From Adiantum capillus-veneris (taxonomy: Eukaryota > Streptophyta > Polypodiopsida > Polypodiales > Pteridaceae): 64,000 nt of DNA. Numbering within the stretch: the first letter of the stretch is position 1; each line of letters starts with the position of its first letter. The stretch covers positions 153,449,057 through 153,513,056 of the forward strand of contig CM043952.1 in NCBI GenBank assembly GCA_014529385.2, in the 5' to 3' direction. Below are positions 48,918 through 61,320 of this stretch, piece by piece. Below the pieces are notes generated by a model that did no database searches, was not told where the DNA came from, and saw only the letters and a program-made list of their open reading frames with translations. The position numbers and the translations under genes were made by a program.

Positions 48918-49848
48918 ATAACCCCAACTTAAGAATTTGAGATGCCCTCATCTCAACCAAAATTAGGAAAATCTTTGAGAAGAGAAATTCATCCTCCCAA
49001 TTGGCATCTTCGAAGGGATAACCTTTCCACTTTACCAAAGGTTACTGATTACTCTAAGAGTTCTTTCTAGTTTCTGGTTGGAGTTTCTTGCTAATCAATT
49101 TTTCCTCAAGAAACTCTTAGTGGTGAGCCCATCTTAAAAACCTTGACAAACCATTCGTATCATCTCAAAAACCAAGTTAAATCAATTCCATAAAAGATCC
49201 ATATATTCACCTTGTCAACATGAACGTGCTCGGTCTAACTGACCATTCAAAGCAATCAGCGTTCAACAAGTATCATGTATTTCAGCTTTGCCAATCTGAA
49301 TGCGCTTGGCTTGTTCTTGCCATTCTGAGCAATCTGCGTTCGGCACAAGCTTCCACCATTGCACCAGAGGTACCCGTCTGTGCTCTAACCTCGTTGACCA
49401 ACAATATGTAAAGGGTTTTAAGAAGTATCATATCAAGAGTTCTTTTCGGCTTCCTATTAGTATCGTACATTAATACTTTCATATCTAGGTCATTTTTCAA
49501 GGAAGGCTATCGTGTGCACAAGGATGTGAATTGGTTTCTTCTCAATTTCAAGATTCAAATTCTTTTCTTACTATCGATAACCTCTGTCTCATTTGCTAGA
49601 TCAACCCTTAATTTCTTGATTGAATGCCAATTTAACTTTAGATTCCTTAAGTAATTTGAAAAAGAAAATAATGTATATCATTATAACATGTAAGTAACTC
49701 AAAGTTTTACATTATCGACTTATAGTGGTTTACAAAGCTCTAAGATTGCTAACCATGGCCAAGCGAGTGGCTCTTTTATCTTTCTTATTCATAAGGTTGG
49801 TTCTCCTATGATTGCATAAGATCTGGCTCCTCTTGCTCTTCCTCTACC
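48918..49848 (-). other. Element N internal region downstream of gag
   Basis: No protease or RT is recognisable. A short imperfect duplication with GC..TCTG....AGCAATC.GCGTTC lies near 49230-49340. Confidence 0.5.
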
Positions 49849-50677
49849 TCATCCTCCATTTCTATCTCCTCTTAGATTATCTCCTTGATTTTGAGGAATG
49901 GTTCTAGCAGTAGTTCGAGGGTTTTGCTCTTCAGAAAAATTATTTCTATAGTGCCCCATTTGATTGCATCCATAGCACCTAACGATTGGGAAGGTCTGCT
50001 CCAAGTTCATTGCTGCGGCTAGTCCACGTTGTTGGTATCCTTGGTTGAAAGTTCCCCTGGCTCTTCCCCTAAAGTTATTAAATCCATTAGAGTTCCTTAG
50101 GGAGTTGGTTCCTTTGGCTGCAAGAGGCTTAGCCCTGAGAAGGGCATCCTGTATTGATGTAGGCCTCATGGCTTCGAGACGTGTACTCAGGGGTTGGTTG
50201 AGGCCTTGACAGAAACGGGCAATTTGTTGCTCCATGGTCATCTGGGGAGCATAGCGTCGTAAAGACACAAACTTGGTGTAGTACTCCTCTAATGAAAGTC
50301 CTAGCTGGCGTAGACCAAAGAACTCGTTCATCTTGATAGCCTGATGTACAGGAGGGAGATAACGTTCTTTGATTGCCTGCTTCATTTTCTCCCAAGATAG
50401 ACTACTCGTGGGATTATCTCTGCAATGTTGCTTCCACCAAAGTTTGGCATCTCCACTGAGACGGAACATACCCAACATTGTTTGGTTTTCTAGAGCACTT
50501 CCTGCAACTTTGAAATAGTCATCCATAGCATCTAACCACACTTCGGCATCTCGCTCTAAATTGGGTCCCTCTCCTTTGAAAGTAGGGAGTTGAACTTGCT
50601 TTAGTAGTAATTTTTTCTCTTGACTAATAGTGTAGAGGTTATTTACGCGAGTATTTCCCTGAGATTGAATTAGTGGA
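49849..50677 (-). pseudogene. Element N gag with altered zinc knuckle
   Basis: Open for over 270 codons from a TAA near 50680 to the stop at 49849; the GTG at 50541 is not a true start. Gag core: LPTFKGEGP, WLDAMDDYFKVAG, LSGDAKLWWKQHCRDN, then ERYLPPVHQAIKMNEFFGLR, a clear Retrotrans_gag. An Arg/Gly-rich linker precedes a knuckle CYGCNQMGHYRNNF in which the last cysteine is Phe. No protease follows. The intact core means RNA packaging proteins could once have been made in cis while RT came from elsewhere. Confidence 0.88.
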
Positions 50678-50869
50678 ATTTAGTACCAGATGAAATCTTT
50701 CTTACTTATACTTTTAACTTATCTCCTACTCAAGACTTTTGCACATAGGATGAAGACAATTGCCAAACCATAAACAAAACTACTTATAGCATACCCATGA
50801 GAACCATAGTATGTACAAAAGTTAATACAGTTCATGAAGATCCTACTATGTACAAAGATGACGATAGTC

Positions 50870-51286
50870 CTATACTAAAATCTTAAGGACTTTGGGTGGA
50901 TCAGATATAGGATCAAAATATACAACATCTTTTGGTCCACTAAAACTAGGGCCTAATCCTATGGGCCTAATTCTACGTGGGTAGATTACTTTAGACACCT
51001 GATCAAACACCCACTGATTTTGTGATACTCGGACATCATCTATTACAAGGGTTTCTTCTGAATTCTCCGTCCCAACGAAAAAGTATACTTCAATCACTTG
51101 AAGATCTTCGGCCCATTTGAGTTTCTTCGTATTTAGTTCTAAACCTTCTAATTCTCGCGCATCAATGAAGAAAATTCCACCAGATCCTGACCACTTGATT
51201 CTCCAAGTGGAAGGAGAAAATCTATTATCCAGCCATTTCATCACGCTTTTTCGCATTGAATAGTCTCGGGATAGGCAAGCCCTCAT
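50870..51286 (-). CDS. Element N ORF between PBS and gag, unknown
   Basis: The open frame is 157 codons from a TTG at 51343; the first ATG is at 51286 (MRACLSRDYSMRKSVMKWLD). The sequence is globular-looking, mixed in charge, with an acidic/aromatic centre (WRIKWSGSGGIFFIDAREL, VIEVYFFVGTENSEETLVID) and PRRIRPIGLGPSF near the end. It has no stop or frameshift, unlike most frames around it. No family recognised. Confidence 0.5.
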   Translation of the reverse strand: MRACLSRDYSMRKSVMKWLDNRFSPSTWRIKWSGSGGIFFIDARELEGLELNTKKLKWAEDLQVIEVYFFVGTENSEETLVIDDVRVSQNQWVFDQVSKVIYPRRIRPIGLGPSFSGPKDVVYFDPISDPPKVLKILV

Positions 51287-51480
51287 AAACCTAATGTTGA
51301 AATCCAGGAATTTGAAGTAGGCCTGATGGAAATTTTCCTGCAAAGATAGGGATAATTCTCTCTCTTACTTCCACTCCTTCTCTTCAATTAAATACGTCTT
51401 TAATTGAATTTGTCAAAGATCACGTATTTCAACCTAACGCCTTAAACTTTTCCCTAGGTCCAAGACATTAATTAACACAG

Positions 51481-51492
51481 GCTCTGATACCA
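51481..51492 (-). promoter_or_regulatory. Element N primer-binding site, initiator tRNA-Met
   Basis: Minus strand TGGTATCAGAGC, 2 bases from LTR end CTTACA. Confidence 0.93.
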
Positions 51493-51494
51493 CT

Positions 51495-54400
51495 TGTAAG
51501 GTCCCCAACCCGCCAATACCAAGATCGGGAGGGGATCCTTGACACGTCTCTAGGTCTGATAAAATTCAGAGTCTCTAAACAAGAAAAATCCAAGGAATAT
51601 ACCTTTACCATTAACAATGGTTGGGGTCTATAGCCTTAGAAGAGGACCTAGTCCTGTATTGCAGCGGAAACGGGACAACGTATTAAAAGTCTAAAAACTA
51701 TTTCGGCCCTATATCTTTCACAAATTGGGCTAAGGTATCCTCAACCAACGCTTTTTTCTCCCTAACATATGTGAGGGCACAGCCGCCGCTGGTGAACTTC
51801 TCTTCCAAGTGAAGAATTTTTCTAAACATTATAGTGCGCAGAGGTGGATAGTTACCTGACTAATCAGGTTCACCCATCCATGATTGACAACCTTAGTCAA
51901 TCCCCACTTACCACCCCGCACTCACACATGATTCTTTTGTTATTTAATTACTACCACGTTCTTATCACAATTAAAATACTGATTCCTTTTATCCTTCATA
52001 ACAGGATTTTATTAAATAACCCTTGAAAACAGTATTGAAAACATTCTTTTAGCAAACAGGCATCTTTAAACTTAAGACAGGGTATTGTCAATAAAAACAT
52101 TGTTCATAACAACCATGACCAGTACTCTTCTTGTCTCAGGACCACATAAGGGTGAAAAAAAAACGGCACCCATTCTTAATTCATAATCCGGAGTGGATAA
52201 ACCCCCACCCAAGATTCCGGGTGCCCATACACCAAACCAGTTGCCCATACAACCGGGCGGCTCCCCTAGGATAAAAAAACGGTATCCTAACTTATGTAGA
52301 AACATCAAGACATGACACGGAGTAGAAACTCAATGTTCATGAGGGTAACCGACTTATCCGTGGCTAGAAAGGCAATCATTATCATCAATTTATACTAAGG
52401 AGTCGGAGGTGTCATGAGACAAGCTATTTTAAGGATGATCAATCATATCTTTTCTAATTCAACCAGTTTTAACCCAAAGAATTCTTTCCTACATTATAAA
52501 CAAATGCACGTTGGAAGTTACCTTCCGTTTTTAGCTAGTTTATCCTTCCTAACCTTACGTATGCAATGCTAACTTAAAAATGAACTTTAAAAGATTTTAA
52601 GTGAACAAAATAGAAATCCACATGGGACTACTCGTCCATGTGCTGTTGGGCAGGAGCCCGTAGACTTTCCTCTGTCGGCCTATGGCTAGGCCTAGCCTCA
52701 TGGTCATTAGTGACTTTATTCCTTTTATTGCTAACATCCTCTTCCTCGGTAAGAGGATTTTCCTTGGTTCTCTTTGGAGCCATGTCGGCTGCCTTATAAA
52801 AAGGCTTAATCCATTAGAAGTTTAATTGAATAATATTTTTTAAAAAAACCCAAAAATAAGGATTTTTGGAGTAAGTAGATATCTTTAATAGTCAATTTGA
52901 TGAGATATTCCTCCTGTAACTTATTTATGCTATAAGTAATTTCCCATAATTACCATTTAATTTGGGAAGCCCTTTAACTAGGTTTATCCTTAGTCTATAT
53001 TCTATTTTAGCCTTAGTAAATTATAAATTTCTATCGGCTAATGGATTACTCACCCTAAATTGTAATTGAATATGTTCTATCTTTAGGAATTTTCATAAAT
53101 TTGATTTATAACCTTTCCCTCCTATACTTATGGTTTAATTTAGATAGAATTTTACTGATAGTAATTTATTATACCAACCATTTATGCTGGTGTAATTTTA
53201 CCACCCTTCAATAGTGATTTTGGACCTCAGGTATTTATTTGGTAAATAGATAAATTCATTTACTAATTTCTTTTCTCTATTTTATACACAAAATTGGTTA
53301 CTTTTATTGAAGATAAATACCTAAACTATTTATCTTAGGTTGGGATATTTATCACGGATTTCTCAAAGTGTGTTCTACCTTTGATATTTATGTCAAAGGT
53401 TTTTGGATTAATTTACTATATTCCCCCTTTTATTTTTTCCTAAAATTAATGTAATTTTTTTGGGATAATTAGGTAAACTAATTATCTGAGGATAACATAA
53501 TTATCACGATTGCCCTAAGGTGTTTTTAACCTTTAATAAATAACTCAAAGCATTTTGAATCAATTTACTAATTTTCCCTATTAATTTGTCCTAAAAATAG
53601 AGTAATTCTGTTAAAGTAATCAGGTAAACTAATGATCTGAGCTTGAAATAAATATCACGGATATCCTAATATATAATTAACCTCTGATAAATAACTCAAA
53701 GCAATTTGAATCAATTTACTAATTTTCCCCTTATAATTTGTCCTAGAAACAGAGTATGTCTCCTAAAGTAATTAGGTAAATTAATTATCTGAGCTTAACA
53801 TAACTGTCATAGGTTTCCTAACATGTAATTAACCTCTGATAAATAACTCAAACCAATTTGAATCCATTTGCTAATTTCCACTATTTAATTTGTCCTAAAA
53901 ACATAGTAATTCTGCTAAAGTAATTACGTAAATTAATTATCTGAGCTTGATATAGTTATCACAGATTTCCTACCATATAATAACATCTGATAAATAACTC
54001 AAATTAAATTGAATCAATTTACTAATTTTCCTCTTTTAATTTGTCCTAAGAATATAGTATTTCTACTAAAGTAATTAGGTAAATTAATTATCTAAGTTTG
54101 ACATAACTATCATGGGTTTCCTAGCATATAATTAACCTGTGATAAATAACTCAAAAAAATTGGAATCAATTTACTAATTTACCTCTTTTAATTTGTCCTA
54201 AAAAATGAGCATTTCTGCTAAAGTAATTAAGTAAATTAATTATCTAAGCTTGACATAATTATCACAAGTTTCCTAACATATAATTAACCTCTGATAAATA
54301 ACCTAAAGCAATTTGAAATAATTTACTAATTTTCCCCTTTTAATTTGTCCTAAAAACAAAGTATTTTTGCTAAAGTAATTAGGTAAATTAATTAGCTGAG

Positions 54401-55764
54401 CTTGACATAATTATCATGGGTTTTGTAACATATAATTAACCTCTCATAAATAACTCAAAGCAATTGGAATCAATTTACTAATTTCCCCCTTTTAATTTGT
54501 CCAAAAAATAGAGTATTTCTTCCAAAGTAATTAGGTAAATTAATTATCTGAGCTTGAAATAATTATCACATATTTTCAATCACATAATTAACCTCTGATA
54601 AATAACTCAAAGCAATTGGAATCAATTTACTAATTTCTCCCTTTTAATTTATCCTAAAAACAGAGTATTTCTGCTAAAGTAATTAGGTGAATTAATTATC
54701 TAAGCTTGAAATAATTATCACGGATTGCCTAACATGTAATTAACCTCTGATAAATAACTCAAGACATTTTGAATCAATTTGATTATTTTTCCCTTTAATT
54801 TTCTCTAAAAAATAGTGTAATTCTGTCTAATTAATTATGAAAATTACTCAAAAAATTATAAGATAATTCTTTTAGCATAATGACTGTCTAATGTAGGTCT
54901 GATAATTACCTCAACTTAATCTAAACTTAATTAATATATTTTCCATTAATTTATGATTAATTTGGATAATTTCAGCCCTAATATGATAGGATAATTAATT
55001 AGCTTAAGATTCCCAAGCTTGAATTACAACAATCAGTAGCGAGTATTTAGTTAAGAGAGTTTATGAGTAAACATAGGGCTAATCTTTAATTTATTAAGAG
55101 AATAGATTAATCTAGCCTTGTTAATTAAGAAGGATTAGGCTAATTACCGTTTAAGTTAATAAACTAGAGCTTAATCTCTAGTGATTTCTGGGTAGCGTTG
55201 TCTCTAGATGAGAGAGAGTGTGTCAAGGCTCCGAGTCTGTCAAATTGTGAAGCAAGGGGTCCTATTTATAGGTTTCTGGCACTCACAAGCTCTCACAGGC
55301 TGTAAAAGGCAGTTGCTTGCAATTCAAGCAGTCCCCAGGCTGAAGATGGCGCCCCTTGTTGCTATTTGAGTCCCTGGCCGGTTCATCATAGCTCCACACT
55401 GCCTCCTCATCTTCCAGAATTGATTTTGACTATTTTCACTCACTTTTAATGATGAAAATTGGAAATATCAGTAAATTCTAGAACCTTAGGATAAGAAAGT
55501 CTTTGATAATAATAATTACTGAAACCATCCAATTTTACTTAACTAATTGAATTGCTATTGTAACCTTTTAGGGCCCGTAACTCTTCCAGATTTTATCGGA
55601 ATCTGATTCTGAAAAAATATCTAGCCCGGGGTTTGTTGTGCTTAAGATTTCAAAAATACCAATATTTGCCACAGTCGGACAATTCTACATTGCTTTTTCA
55701 ATAATCATATCAGTTGAACTAAGCTTTATACAATCTTAAGGTTTCAGAAACTGGAAACCTTAGA
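51495..55764 (-). repeat. Element N 5' LTR, 4.27 kb
   Basis: It runs from TGTAAGGT (plus, 51495) to ACCTTAGA (55764; ACCTTACA in the other copy). Promoter TATA at 55261-55270 (minus) leaves a U3 of about 500 bp and more than 3.7 kb of R-U5, which includes the minisatellite (about 53430-54790) and 51.5-53.4 kb of non-coding AT-rich sequence. A short coding-like shadow around 52630-52790 was not accepted. Confidence 0.88.
53430..54790. repeat. 150-bp minisatellite in the right LTR, about 9 units
   Basis: Same unit as 45997-47950, first unit degenerate; fewer copies than in the left LTR. Confidence 0.93.
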
Positions 55765-57896
55765 AATCAAGTACATACGAAGTTGCTTCATGATTGTTTC
55801 ATCATGTTTTACACGTTGATGTATGCACATGATGCCTTATGGTCACATCCGTGTATAAAAAAAGCGCTTTTCGTTTCACGTCATAGAAGCGGTAGGAATA
55901 CGGTTTTGGTCATAAATCACAAACCATTATGAATCAGCCCGAACCCTTTATACAATAGATAAAACACATCATTTAGAACATTTTCTCTCTTATGTGTTAT
56001 GTGAAAAACACACACGAGCTAAGAGATATGGTCAAAAAACAGATTGCTGCCCACTACATGTCCAAATTTTTTGACTCTAGGCTCCTTGGAGAACTACTAT
56101 ATAGATTCACTGGATGGGCAAATCCACTTAACCAATTGAAAATCTTGATGAAACTTGATGATAAATGAATTTAGGTCTCCGTTACCACTTCGAGAATGCG
56201 AGTTATTAATCACTCTATTGTCATTTTTACCTACACGGCGTAGGAGTGCTATCAAAGGGGGATACCATATGACGTCGTGAGTTAACCGAGCCGTTTTGAT
56301 ATGTTTTATGGTTTGTTTTGGTGAGTTGATTTCAATTATTAGATGGCCCTACACTTACATGGGATTATATGGTTAAACATTCCAAATTGCATAGGCAGAT
56401 ATGAATAAAGTGACTTTCTTTTGGGGTTACCGTTTGTTGTGTGAGTATCATATGGTCAAAGTGACATAATGGAGTGATAGTATATATTATAGAGCTGAAC
56501 TTGATGCATTGGGTTGAGGTGAAACACTTTCATTTGCATGTTTTGCATGCTCCCAAAAATGTCAAAAAATTGTTTTGCGTATGTGTGAAGTTATGGTTTA
56601 TGGTTGACCTAAAGGTCGGAGTTATTTTGCATCATATTTATGGTGTTGGAATGTTATCATATGATATATGGGAACTCATGGATTGATGTGGATGTCTCAT
56701 ATGTATGGTTATGATTGCTTTCCACTTTTCTAAGTCAAAAGTAGCTCATGTGCAGATGTGATGAAGTGCAGATGTGATGCATCAACTTTGCATGGTTGGA
56801 TGTTGTCAAAATTGGATTTTTTATATCATGATTAGTCGCTGGTTGGACTCTTTGTATGCATGAAAGAATCACATCTTAAGGGTCACATGTGTGTAGACTC
56901 TGATTGATTGCAGGGGATGTGTCAAACTCCAAGTGTGGGAGTTGGTTCAATATGATTATGATTTATGGTTAAGGCCCGAGATTCCCTCATTGATTATGGT
57001 TGATATTTTATGGTGGAAGCCGGTGTGGCTTATGGTTATGCTTCCAAAATTTTTGCAACCATGTTATGTTCTAAAGTGGTTATGTAGGATTGGTCGTGCC
57101 TCACCCAAGTAGGGTGGAGATCTCACCCGTGTGATGTGATTGGATTATGGTTTTTGGATTGGATTGGATCATGAAGTGATCAAGATGGTTATGATAGACG
57201 TGTAAGGGTAGAGACCCTGTACAGTCTAACAGTTCGGAAAAGGATTGATTGTGCATCTGGGAAGTACTATTGTGATTGGACTCATGTGTTATGTTTCTCA
57301 TGGCAGCGTCGCTACAAAACTAGGATCACCTACATCGCTTAGCCTTAGACTAAAGGGTCGCTGACCTGGGGCTTTGGTGGATCGGGGGTGTTGCCTAGGT
57401 CTTCTTCTTTTTGTTAGGCTCATCTACATGGTTAGTGCGTCGGGGGTTGAATGACCTATACGGATACTAACGTGTCGAGGATCTTACCTTGGCTTTGCCT
57501 AAACACCCGGTGCTGGGCATCAAAGAGGTAGGGTGCTTGTTGGTGTCGATACCCTACCACCTGCTGGTATTTGGGATCCTTTCAGAGCTTGGGTTCATGG
57601 AGGGAGGCGAAGCGGCCTCACCTATTTCTGGCTCAGGTAGGATGGAGGTGTTCTTACTCCCGGCGAAGTGAAATTCTCTTTGTTCGTAGTAGAGCGGAAG
57701 TGGATGGGTGGACCGGTCGATCCATACATAGGATCCGGTGCTCTGCTAGTTGTTTTGTCATAAAATTTTTGATGTTATGGTATACCCAAATTTTGTCATT
57801 GCATTAATACATGGTTGCCTGCTCCATTTAGATGTGCATTTAGAGATTCTCGGTTGTCAATTTCTCATGTCTCTGTGCACTCTTTTTCACCCTCCA

Positions 57897-57941
<45 letters not shown>

Positions 57942-58210
57942 CGCAACGTGGTGTACACATATATTCACCCTCCACAATGTTATATTTTTCTTGAGTACGC
58001 TTTCATTCATAACACCCATGCAGGGGTAGCACTAGTCGCTAGGTACCTCTGGATGTAGTCCGTCTCATGGCCTAAACTCCATGCTTGGTCGGGCAGTGAG
58101 AACTCCTCCCCTATGTAAATGGTTCCGCAACTCGGATGTATATTGAAAATTGTATAAAAATGTAAAATTGTATATTTTGTGCATAGACCCCTGGGGAGGG
58201 GTATCTCTCA
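55765..58210 (+). repeat. Element P 3' LTR, lacking its first 0.9 kb
   Basis: It matches 40822-43116. The start is cut by element N. It ends ATCTCTCA at 58210, followed by TCATGCACTTTTGAG, which continues part B of the duplicated unit. It contains a CT tract 57899-57938. Confidence 0.9.
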
Positions 58211-58704
58211 TCATGCACTTTTGAGCTTTTGAAACTTTTGCGCACCAATCTGTTTCTCCAAGGAAAGTTCTCGTTCCCGGACATATGGTTGCAATGTTTC
58301 ATTTTGGTAATCGGATATTCAATGCTTAGAAGCTAGAAAGTGCTTTTGCCTCAAAGCAAGGGAGGAAATTTGTCCAAGATTATCTTCTGACAATTTGAGC
58401 AAAATAGTTAGATTTTCAAGGTTGAGTAAGCCTATATGATTAGGCTAGAAATAATTTGGAGTATTTTTAGCCTTTTTTTTTTTGAAAAGATGCAAGGAGT
58501 GTGTCATACTTTTTCAACTTTAAATATGCCTTTGCATGGTGAGACTTGCAAGTAAGGTGTATGTCAACAAATAATCAAGTAGAAGAGGTAACCTATGCAT
58601 GAGGTTTTTGGTTAGGTCTTGACATGTAGTTAGCTTTCTTGCTTGCATTCAACAATGAAATAATTCAGGGGAATTAAAAAAATAATGTCTTATAGTGATG
58701 ATGT
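58211..58704. repeat. Duplicated unit, part C, second copy
   Basis: Collinear with 34158-34950 (ACATATGGTTGCAATG, GAAAAGATGCAAGGA, GGTGAGAC blocks). No gene. Confidence 0.8.
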
Positions 58705-58789
58705 ATGGACCCAAAACTTTGAGAATGTCCACAAGAGAAAATTTTGGTGAGAGATTAACAGGGGGCATGTGAAAAGCTAGAAAATATTT

Positions 58790-59808
58790 TCAAAAAAGTG
58801 AATAACAAAGGACTCAAGTGCGTGACCCAATTCTGGGACAACATTAGTAAGATCTGAAAAGATACAGACTAGCTGGCTACCCAATTTCACCTTAATGGAA
58901 TTGAAAGACTAATGGTCAATGAGCTGTGGAATTATTGGACAATCTCTAGATGCTATTTGCGAGTCTGACTTTGAGTGGAAGGCTTGGCAATGTCCTAAGA
59001 GCAGCCACTTCTACAAACAGTAAGCAACGTGTATCTACCATGTTGTGATGTTCAAGGCTGATTGGTTCACCCCTCTCAACAAGCAGTGTGTTTAACAATG
59101 GCCAAAAGCTAGCTAGGTGGTAGTAGCAAATAACATCTGGAGCCCACAGTGGCCATTGGCAATGAATATATTTTTGAGAAATGTGTTATAGGGGGCCTTG
59201 CTGACAGGCACCAAAATCCAAGTTCGAGGTATCGATTCAGATAGGTGTTTGGGGTGCAGAATTGCAAATGAGGATCCCTCCCACTTATTTAAGGACTTCC
59301 CAATGATAGAGTCCTGATAGCCAAGCTGTGCAAATCAGTCTAAAGGATATGGAAGATAGGGTTCCATAAGAACGATTTGTTCCTTGGAGGGAAATCAATG
59401 AAAAGCCAAGCGTTGCTGATATGTACTCAAATTGTTAGGTTTTGATATATTCAACACGTTTGGAAGGCCAAGAACTATCGAATATTCAAGAATGACACCT
59501 CATCAGCTAGCTTCAAGGAAATTATCCATGAAATCAAGAAATTGATTATTATCGTGGGAAAAAAGAATTTGGATGAGTGGAATTAGGCAATTCTAGCTGT
59601 CATGACCTCTTGCAATGAGTAAAGTATCATTGGTAATGGATTGCCTATGCTTGGCACCTAGTAGCTCTCTACTGTATCACACATTCCCTCGAGGCTCGGC
59701 AAGAGCTTGAGGCTGCCATGTACATTTTTTGATGATGAATACAATATATCTACTCACAATTGTGAGTTTGGCCCAAAAACAAAGAAAAAAACAAAAACAA
59801 AAGAAAGT
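58790..59808 (+). pseudogene. LINE-c: plus-strand copy of the LINE 3' region
   Basis: From about 58960 the plus strand encodes SDFEWKAWQCPKS, NIWSPQWPLAMN, CLGCRIANEDPSHLFKDFP and EIKKLIIIVGKKNLDEWN, matching LINE-a block by block, with stops and shifts. A 3' UTR (GAGGCTCGGCAAGAGCTTGA), hairpin (59752-59767), GTTTGG and an A-rich tail to about 59808 follow. 5'-truncated, dead copy. Confidence 0.82.
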
Positions 59809-59925
59809 AAGTATTTGTATAGCAATTTTCTTAACTCTCATATGACAAGAGAATGTAGCAATCAAAGAAAACCCTCATGTATCTTTATGGGTTGTGGATG
59901 AGAGGCACTTTGTGCGCACACGTGC

Positions 59926-60045
<120 letters not shown>

Positions 60046-60377
60046 CTACTTATGTAGCACCATAGAACTTAGTAAGAGGCATTTCAGGGTGGTTTATGGA
60101 TACTTTTATGAAAATGTGCAAAAATAGCATGCTTCTAAAGGACAATTCTAGAGCTAGAATCCATAGCCCAAAAAATTTCCAAGTTTTTGTCAACTTATAA
60201 GCTATCTTTGTGGATATTAAAATCTCTAAGACATGTTTGACATGCCTTGTAATAATTCTAGGAAATTGCTTGGCTAAGAGGACATAAAAGTATCCAGTTA
60301 CCAATCTAGTGTTAAATTAAGCCTCCTATACACCAAATTTTTCAACTCAAACGTTTTAAGGTAGATTTCAAATATGG

Positions 60378-60379
<2 letters not shown>

Positions 60380-60443
<64 letters not shown>
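60380..60443. repeat. (GA)n microsatellite
   Basis: GA run of about 64 bp, homologous in position to the tract at 38059-38147. Confidence 0.97.
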
Positions 60444-60446
<3 letters not shown>

Positions 60447-60943
60447 CAACTCACTATTCCTTCAGAGAATTTTGGAAAATCAGGTACATTTTTTGCATAT
60501 TTTATGCTATTTACTTTTAGTTTCCAAGAGGATTTTTCCTTCAACCATTGCTCTCAATTCGTCAAGCATCAGGGTTCAGGAGAAAATCCTTTTTCCACAC
60601 ATACACAAGCCCTTGTTCTTATTTTTAATGAGGAAATTTTACACATCTATACTATAGATTACCAAGCCCATTGTTTTTGGCTAACAGCAAGAGCTTCACG
60701 CTTCCTACCTATTTGCGTGTTGACCCTCGTCCGGTCTTAACATGTCCAACTACCAATTGCCTTAGAGTCTCACCCATCTCTTGCTCTTAGTCTAACACAA
60801 TACACAAAGCCCAACTAGGAATGTTGAAGAGAATAACCATACTAGAGAGAATTAATCAGACATGTAAAGAAATGGACATGAGCAAGGGAAGAGCTATACA
60901 ATATGTGGGTTATGCAACCAATTCCAAGGGATTGTGACATTAA

Positions 60944-60948
<5 letters not shown>

Positions 60949-60994
<46 letters not shown>
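60949..60994. repeat. (GA)n microsatellite
   Basis: GA run of about 46 bp; absent from the matching place in the first A copy. Confidence 0.97.
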
Positions 60995-60996
<2 letters not shown>

Positions 60997-61320
60997 CACT
61001 ATTTCATAGGAGAAACTTGGAAAATCAGATACATTTTGCATATATAAGCTATTTTGCATATACATTTTGCAATTCTAAGGGATTGTGACATGAAGTAATT
61101 GTGAAGGGGAAGTATTGCGGTCATACCAACTGCTACTATTAATGGGCATGTAGGCATGGCATCGTGATGTTGTTGCACCAAATGTGTCTCTTTTGCTCTG
61201 GCTCAAACACTACGATCATTGTTCTTCTTCCTCTTCGGCAACACTCCGATCATTGTTCAAGAAATACGTGCCTCAACTTAATAACGTCCCTCTTAGGAAT
61301 TTGAAAAAGGCAGTTGAGAG

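Larger units (their letters stand above)
45997..55764 (-). mobile_element. Element N: gag-only LTR element with giant LTRs, minus strand
   Basis: The right LTR is complete (51495-55764); an initiator-Met PBS lies at 51481-51492; the internal region (48918-51480) is only 2.6 kb with an unknown ORF and gag; the left LTR is truncated (45997-48917). LTR ends TGTAAGGT and ACCTTACA are inverted repeats. No pol. The LTRs exceed the internal region in length, as in LARD-type elements, but gag is retained. It lies in element P: right flank AATCAAG is P LTR2 sequence, left flank is P protease, so P pol and the left LTR end were lost together. Confidence 0.88.
39928..58210 (+). mobile_element. Element P: large plus-strand gypsy-type LTR retrotransposon, interrupted by element N
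   Basis: LTR1 39928-43116, initiator-Met PBS 43119-43130, an extra ORF, gag and protease to 45996, then element N, then LTR2 remainder 55765-58210. Gag plus DSGS protease with ILGMDWL are of gypsy type; with an initiator-Met PBS and LTRs above 3 kb it resembles Tekay/Del-like chromoviruses, but RT and integrase are missing so this is unproven. Flanks TTCAT and TCAT match one target duplication, and the paralogous sequence at 34150-34175 runs straight through the insertion point. Confidence 0.88.

Noticed and set aside
49220-49500. Small ORFs on both strands downstream of element N gag
   Set aside because: Mutually antisense, built on a short local duplication; no protease or RT signature.
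45997-54790. Regular 150-bp repeats as a CRISPR array
   Set aside because: Units are directly adjacent without unique spacers, far too long, and lie in an LTR of a eukaryotic element.
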